Source of the DNA: Xylogone sp. PMI_703
Taxonomy: Eukaryota; Ascomycota; Leotiomycetes
Direction of reading: 5' to 3'
Assembly (NCBI GenBank): GCA_021399445.1
Contig: JAJTUQ010000002.1
Span: 1,116,001 to 1,180,000 of the forward strand
Length of the DNA stretch: 64,000 nt
Position 1 is the stretch's first letter. Each line of letters begins with the position of its first letter. A program made the position numbers and the translations under genes. Positions 58,448-64,000 of the stretch are shown here, piece after piece. Under the pieces are notes generated by a model that made no database searches, was not told where the DNA came from, and saw nothing but the letters and a program-made list of their open reading frames with translations.

Positions 58448-60911
58448 ATGGTAAGTATTTGAATTATGAATTGATGCAAAGCGGTTTCAGCATCGGTATT
58501 TTGTAAATGCTGATCGCGGAATAGCCTATGTCACCGCTCACGCCCATCGATCCTCGCGTGGAGATGTTCCAGCGAGGACAACCTCGAGATACTCTCTTCA
58601 ACATGAAGGCGCTGGCGCCACGACCGATATCGACGGCTACTGAGATGTTCGATACTGAATTTGAAGACGATGAAAGCGAAATAGAAGATAATTCCCCTCG
58701 TTTGAGTATGAACTCGGTAAGTATCTTTCTGATATCGTCCTCGCTACCAGCTAATGCGGTCATTTATTCTAGGCTGGCCGAAGAAGTGAAACAACACTCT
58801 CATCCTTTGAAGAAGTACATACTCCTGGACCGTTTAATGAGTTTCAAGGATTCCGGTTTGAGCTCGACAAGAAGCCCGCAGTAGAAGGACCAAAAGGGCC
58901 GCATCTTTTCCGAAGTTCGATTGGCTCCATCACGGAAGGGCAGGATGACATGGTTCTGGGAATGTCACCGTTAACGCCTAGAGCAACGGCGCCACCCAAT
59001 GCTTATAATGTGCCGCCAGTACCGCAGATACCACAGATTCAACAGCGCCATAGACCACTCAGCTCGTTGAGCAATGCTGTTGAGAGTCTAGATTTGAGAG
59101 AGGTAGCGCGGTGGTCGCCAAGACAAGTAGCAAGATGGATGTATGACGCTGGTTTCGAGCCATCGACCGTCGAAAAATTCCAGGAGAACGACATCTCTGG
59201 TGAGATTTTGATTACGTTAAAGTTTGAAGATTTAAGAGAGTTGGACATCCAATCCTTCGGACAACGCACGAAAGTATGGAATGAGATTCATGTACTACGT
59301 GGAAGCGCGCCAAGTACCCCAAAGCCGCCAACCCCCATTGACGAACTTGCATCACCATGTATAGAGTACCGACATGAGTCTAGAAGCCACTCTCAAGGCT
59401 CTGACTCGGATGATGATACAGCACGGCCAAGAAGGCACAAGTCAAAGTCGAAGAGAAAACACAAAAAGTTCGAAGATGTCATCTCACCACTCGAGTCTGT
59501 CTCCATTGTCGGCATCGAGCAGCTTATCCCTAAACCACACAAATGCTCCAAGGGAGAGAACTGTTCCAAATGGAGGAGACAACAGCGGCTTATCAACGCT
59601 TTTAAGGATCAACATCCTGTTAGCCCTGAGGGCGGCATGATATTCGTTGCTGGCGATCCAGGCAACCCACTCACTGCTCAATCCCAACGCCCGTTCTCCG
59701 ATGCTGTTCCATCTGTAGTCGCCTCCTCTGATGTCCTCGGACCTGGCCAGGTTCCTGAAATCGCCCAACCCAATGAAGAGAACCTTCGCAACATTGCATC
59801 TCGAGATCCTCAAGATAATGTCAAACAGTTCCTTCAATTCCAGCACTTTGAACCACCACAACAGGGATGGACACCTGAACAGCCACCAACTCCTCCTTAC
59901 GAGATGTTCCCTCCTCTTCCAGCTCCTCACAGCGGACTTCGGGGATTACCTAAGCTTTCAATCCCTCCTCCCCGTCCTGCACCTCCTCCAAGAGCTGCAA
60001 GTGCCAACGCATTCGTTCCTTACCGCATGGATCGCGCTGAAGCTGTGTCACCGGATTTACGCAACGCACCTGATTTACGAAATGCTACCGTCAGTCCGTC
60101 AACTGTATATCGCTTTGGAACACCATTTTCTGAAATGGATATCCCTGTAACGGCTATCAATCTCGGCCCCGTTGCCCGTGATGCCTCTCAATCTGTCCCA
60201 CCCAATATGTCCTATCGCCAGCCACAGGCTGCACCCTTGATGCGAGCCCAATCACGATCGTCTCGTCGTCCATCATATCAACAAGGCATGCCTCGTGTTG
60301 ATGAAGACAAACCACTCGTGGCACCAACTCGTCCACCACGGTCACCACAGTCCAGCCAACCCATCCACTCAGCCAGCTCCTCTTCTTCAAGTCTCAATGA
60401 GCGCTCAAGTGATGATCTAACATACCAGGGCTGGATGAAAAAGCGTAAGACGAAGATGCTCCGTCATGAATGGCATGAACACCACTTCACTCTCAAGGGT
60501 ACTCGCTTAGCAATGCATAAGGATGAGCGTGCTCTGGAGACCCTCGAGTATATCGATGTCGATGACTATGCTATCGCATGTTCCTCTCTCGCATCAGGGT
60601 CAAAACTCAATGCAGCATTCAAGGCGATGAATATCTCACGTGGTAAGAATGAAAAGAAGGATGAGACTGCTTTTGCCTTCCAGCTCATCCCCGCACCAAA
60701 CGACAAAGGTGTAAAGTTACGTAAGAGGGAGAGTACAATGAGCGGCTCTAGCACTGCTGTCACTGGTGAGAGTGCAAAGAACAAGACTCACTACTTCGCC
60801 GTGCGAACACGTGATGAGAGGATTGACTGGATGAGAGAGCTCATGCTGGCTAAGGCTCTGAAGCAGAAGAATGAAGGGTACGAAGTTACTGTTAATGGGA
60901 ACATGATCTAA
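58448..60911 (+). CDS. SAM + PH domain protein (Boi/Pob1-like, no SH3)
   Basis: Exons 58448-58450, 58525-58716 and 58773-60911 give 777 residues. The first coding exon would be the ATG alone (CATCATG|GTAAGT); if it is not used, the ATG at 58528 starts the protein two residues later. A SAM domain lies at about 176-241 (VARWSPRQVARWMYDAGFEP, ISGEILITLKFEDLRELDI), a basic segment follows (RRHKSKSKRKHKKFED), and a Cys pair (HKCSKGENCSKW) sits near 322-333. The middle is long and Pro-rich (TPEQPPTPPYEMFPPLP). The PH domain is at about 614-765 (YQGWMKKRKTKMLRHEWHEH, HYFAVRTRDERIDWMRELML). Boi/Pob1 proteins bind phosphoinositides and act in polarised growth; those carry an SH3 domain that is absent here. 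Likely cortical, at hyphal tips; this is inference. Confidence 0.88.
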
Positions 60912-61952
60912 ACCTCTTTGCAGCTGGACATTTCTGCATATGGTCTGTTCACTCATTCACCCCTTGCTCAACAAAAATAAAAGACAATTATCAACCTGTG
61001 GAGGATTTCCTTTGTCCTATGTATGCTTTTTGTTTTGTTTCGCCTTTAGCGGGGATATCTCGAAACAAAATGAAAGTTTTGCGAGTTGCAGGTCTCATTT
61101 TCTTTTCCATATCTCTCTCCTCTGATCTGGGTATATTTGAAATGATTTATTGACTTCTTGATTGATGAGCGGCATTTGAGGCGTTTTTGTTTTTTCCCTT
61201 TATTTTACCCAATTTCACTTCTTATTTTGGTCCCTTCCTTTCGTTTCCGTGTGCTTTGCTGGTATAGGTAGCGTAGCCCTGGACTAAAGCCTGTTCAAGG
61301 CTGGTTATTATATCCCCCCTGTCATTTTCTTTCGTCAAGAACTTCGGGAAAGTCATTGTTTTGGTTTTGGATTGGATGGGTGGAAGGACGGATATTATAT
61401 GGGAATTATTTTTAGAGGATTTCGGGACACTCCTTTTTTTAGGATTGGAGGATTTTAGGACAACCCCTTTTAGCATAGTGACAGTAGTACAATGTCAATA
61501 AAAATAACTGTCGTATATAACCTTTTGTGCAGCTTTATTTGAGTAACATGAGTGAAATCAAATCGTAATTTATGATTTACTTCTGATGTGATAAAATATT
61601 CCTGCTCCGGTTAGCAAAAAGTTATCATATTATTTAATAGTCACTGCCAAAAAAACCTCTCTTTTGATGAGAACAAGCAGTCAGTCAAAGATGGAATCTG
61701 CATACTCTTAAGCCTCTTAGAAATTTCTTCTTTTCGTATAGTCGTACGTATGAGTTAAGATTCAATAATATCTTGGGTACCCTAATATATGGCCCGCGTA
61801 TCCTTTTTATATGATTCCCCAGAATCCTTCATGTAGCTTATAGTACAAGTACTCATCGATGCCGAAACGACAAAAACGCCATATGATAGCGCCCAAATAT
61901 TCTATACAGGAAGACCATCATCTTCTATTTTCATCCGCACTGCCCTTCATCA
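60912..61952. other. convergent 3' region
   Basis: About 1 kb between the SAM+PH gene and the minus-strand mitoribosomal gene. AT- and T-rich throughout. An 84-codon minus-strand ORF (61222-61476) has no motif. No gene supported. Confidence 0.5.
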
Positions 61953-62936
61953 TCATGTTTGGAATTTGCTGCCGTTCACATCGGCATAGTTGGCTACCAC
62001 ATTCCAATCAATTGTGTTCCACCACGCCTCCACGAATGCTCTCTTTCCACCAACGCCATTTGCTCCAATTCCATAGTCGGGGAGATACACATGCTCCCAT
62101 GTGTTGACACACAATACAGGCGTTAAGTCAATTCCTCCCGGAGCAAGTTTGTCCTTCTTGCTAAATTGGCCATGCGCACCTACGGTGTTAACAGGGGCTC
62201 CACGTTCTGCTAATACGCGACGGTGGTAGTCAGCTAGACTTTTGTCATCTTGTGTATTCATATCGATGTCTTGTCGCCGGTAGTGTGCACCCGGGTACGG
62301 GCTACCAGCAAGATATGTTGCCAGGAGAGAGTATTTCCTGTCTCTTGTCCTGACAAGCCAAACAAATCCTGGACCAAACATGCTGCTTGCAGTGAGGATG
62401 AATTCGCGTTGTAGGGTCTCCATTGAGGAGAAGGACGCTTCAAGTTCTTTTTTCAAGATTTCGGGGATGGTGGTGGGTCCTGGGGAAAGACAGGAAAAGA
62501 AGAAGGCATTGTTGTGAGCCATTGAGGCATAGTTGAAAATGGGAGCGGCATTAGGGTCACGAGCGTATTTTATAAGTAATTCTTTGGGCGTTTTGAATTC
62601 ATCTGTTCCGCCTGTAAGGTGTCAGTCCAAGTATGCATTGTAAGATAGGACAGCGCAAGAAGGATTGTTGAAGATATGGATTCATAAAGGTATTCTTATT
62701 GCCTTTAAATATCCCAATTGAACACATATATGAATTCTAATTCAGTCCAACGTACCAACTATAAGGTTATTAAGCTTTTCAACCATCAGACTCTGATATT
62801 GAGTCCATGCCATATTGAACCCCGCAGGCGAGAGAAGACCAGGCACACCATTGCGAAAATCGTGAGTCAGCGGAGGTACTTGGTGGAGTGCTCTGCGAAG
62901 GGAAAACCCTATCCGAGGGAGACGTGGCCGTAACAT
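61953..62936 (-). CDS. mitochondrial small ribosomal subunit protein, Fe/Mn-SOD-like (mS42/mS43)
   Basis: Exons 62936-62756 and 62611-61953 encode 279 residues. The fold is that of iron/manganese superoxide dismutase, but in fungi these proteins are 37S mitoribosome components (yeast Rsm26 and Mrp1). The N-terminus is a basic, Arg-rich presequence (MLRPRLPRIGFSLRRALHQV) followed by PLTHDFRNGVPGLLSP and AWTQYQSLMVEKLNNLIVG. The C-terminal half shows the SOD-C pattern (FGPGFVWLVRTRDRKYSLLA, VNTWEHVYLPDYGIG, FVEAWWNTIDWNVVANY). Most SOD metal ligands cannot be matched with confidence; the WEH and the spacing are retained, and the N-terminal HxxxHHxxY helix of true SODs is not seen. mS42 (Rsm26) seems the closer match, but mS43 is not excluded. 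It is divergent from the Moco sulfurase gene, 374 bp apart. Confidence 0.85.
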
Positions 62937-63310
62937 TGTGATCGATTTATGAAGCTTCCAGTCTCGCACTCGAAAGATTTCAGTTTGAGAGGACTACAAA
63001 TATTGTTGCTGCCTTAGCAATTCAGGACTTCAGGCATTCAAAATTGTAGCTCTCACGTGCGGCTTTCAGCCTTGCCACAGGCGACCTCCGCCTTTCTTGA
63101 GCTCCCGCCCCAAGCAAGCTCCACTCTTCGTGATAGGGGACCAGCACATTGGAAGCGCCCGATTCCGAAGCTGGCATTACGTTGGATTTCTACTTTACAA
63201 GAATGGGTGTACATTTTAATGTAGACCCTACTGTATTCTTTTTGAGAAGGGAAAATATTGAGTTTATGCTTCAACCACCGTAGCCAAAGGGTAAGCTTAT
63301 CGAGGTGGCA
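62937..63310. promoter_or_regulatory. shared divergent promoter, mS42-type gene / Moco sulfurase
   Basis: 374 bp between the two start codons. Moderate GC, no clear TATA on the minus-strand side; a TTTTAATG stretch near 63211 lies on the plus-strand side. I cannot identify specific factor sites. Confidence 0.4.
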
Positions 63311-64000
63311 ATGGAGGACAACCTCGAATACAACCAAAATGTTGAAGTGTTTAGGGATCGTGAATACCCTATGCTTAAAGGTATATTGTGGGTTGATATG
63401 GATTTATACACTATATGCTGAAATCTTTAGATGCTATATATCTTGACCATGCAGGCTCAACGCTTTACTCAAAGTCTCTGGTGGATAGATTTGCCGCCGA
63501 TATGATTTCAAATTTGTTTGGGAACCCGCATTCCGCCTCTCAATCATCACAGTTATCCACTAGTAGGATTGATGATACAAGGTTAAAGGTTCTACAGTTC
63601 TTTAGGGCTGATCCAAAGGACTTCGACGTTGTCTTCGTTGCTAATGCGACAGCTGGAATAAAGCTTGTTATGGAAGCATTTCGGGTACAAGACTGTGGAT
63701 TCCTGTACGGGTATCACCAAGATGCGCATACCAGTCTAGTCGGTGTAAGACAAAGCGCAGCAGATAGTCGATGTCTTGATGACGGTGCTGTGGAGCGCTG
63801 GCTCTCAGGAAACGACGCCCTTGTAAAAAAGGCATCGGAGTCTCAACTGCAACTTTTTGCATATCCGGCACAGTCGAATCTTACTGGAAGACGGCTACCA
63901 TTATCATGGATTGAAAGAGTAAGGAGCGCAACTATGGGAAGTTATCCTCGAACATATACCTTGCTAGATGCTTCTGCTCTAGTATCTACTTCTCCATTAG
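63311..64000 (+). CDS. hxB: molybdenum cofactor sulfurase (HxB/MOCOS), 3'-truncated by window
   Basis: The enzyme transfers sulfur from cysteine to the Mo centre, activating xanthine dehydrogenase and aldehyde oxidase. Exon 1 is 63311-63380 (MEDNLEYNQNVEVFRDREYP, MLK) and exon 2 starts at 63431, continuing past the window edge. The N-terminal NifS-like, PLP-dependent domain is visible: YLDHAGSTLYSKSLVDRFAA, LFGNPHSASQSS, RIDDTRLKVLQFF, DFDVVFVANATAGIKLVMEA, YHQDAHTSLVGVR, LFAYPAQSNLTGRRLP and TYTLLDASALVSTSPL. The LDHAGST, GNPHSAS and NATAG motifs are diagnostic. The PLP lysine and the C-terminal MOSC domain lie beyond the window. Only the first 213 residues are seen. The ATG at 63311 fits the family N-terminus. 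Confidence 0.94.

Overview
The window is nuclear DNA of a filamentous ascomycete (Pezizomycotina). Genes carry short GT-AG introns (mostly 53-95 nt) with CTAAC/CTGAC-like branch sites. The gene set is typical of moulds: a Zn2Cys6 regulator of the PRO1/NosA/RosA type, a DUF3074 protein, an HxB-type molybdenum cofactor sulfurase, fungal Hsp30 and an Shr3 permease chaperone. Protein style suggests Leotiomycetes or Sordariomycetes, but this is only an impression. I rebuilt 19 protein genes, 17 complete and one cut at each edge. I saw no tRNA, rRNA, CRISPR array or intact transposon.

Layout. 0-0.7 kb: 3' part of the proteasome beta-6 gene. 0.7-7.4 kb: gene-free, ending in a CT-rich leader. 7.4-14.7 kb: three plus-strand genes (RRM+YTH m6A reader, Hsp30 with a strong heat-shock promoter, Mn-type CDF transporter). 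14.7-19.3 kb: gene-free, rich in the tetramer GTAC. 19.3-29.6 kb: the densest part, with an uncharacterised 888-residue protein, lumazine synthase (RIB4), a DUF3074 protein, Shr3, a membrane-anchored SRPBCC-like protein and a sugar transporter. 29.6-38.0 kb: 8.4 kb with no convincing gene. 38.0-38.7 kb: a Ser/Pro-rich conserved-looking protein. 38.7-42.0 kb: another GTAC-rich spacer. 42.0-47.8 kb: a small three-exon SRPBCC gene, THO subunit 5, a GFA-type zinc protein and a Cys-rich single-pass membrane protein. 50.5-52.7 kb: the PRO1-like regulator, with 5.8 kb of non-coding DNA between it and the divergent SAM+PH gene at 58.4-60.9 kb. 62-64 kb: an SOD-like mitoribosomal protein divergent from the start of the Moco sulfurase gene.

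Most genes are unlinked housekeeping or regulatory functions: protein turnover, mRNA export and m6A reading, riboflavin synthesis, mitochondrial translation, Moco maturation, nutrient uptake and polarity. I see no biosynthetic cluster or defence island. The least expected signals are non-coding. They are a nested inverted-repeat element at about 42.75-42.91 kb, a 9-mer (TACGGAGTA) present at six positions that are all outside coding exons, and very strong GTAC enrichment in two spacers. Exon joins were made by eye from splice consensus, reading-frame phase and protein continuity, and were not tested against transcripts.
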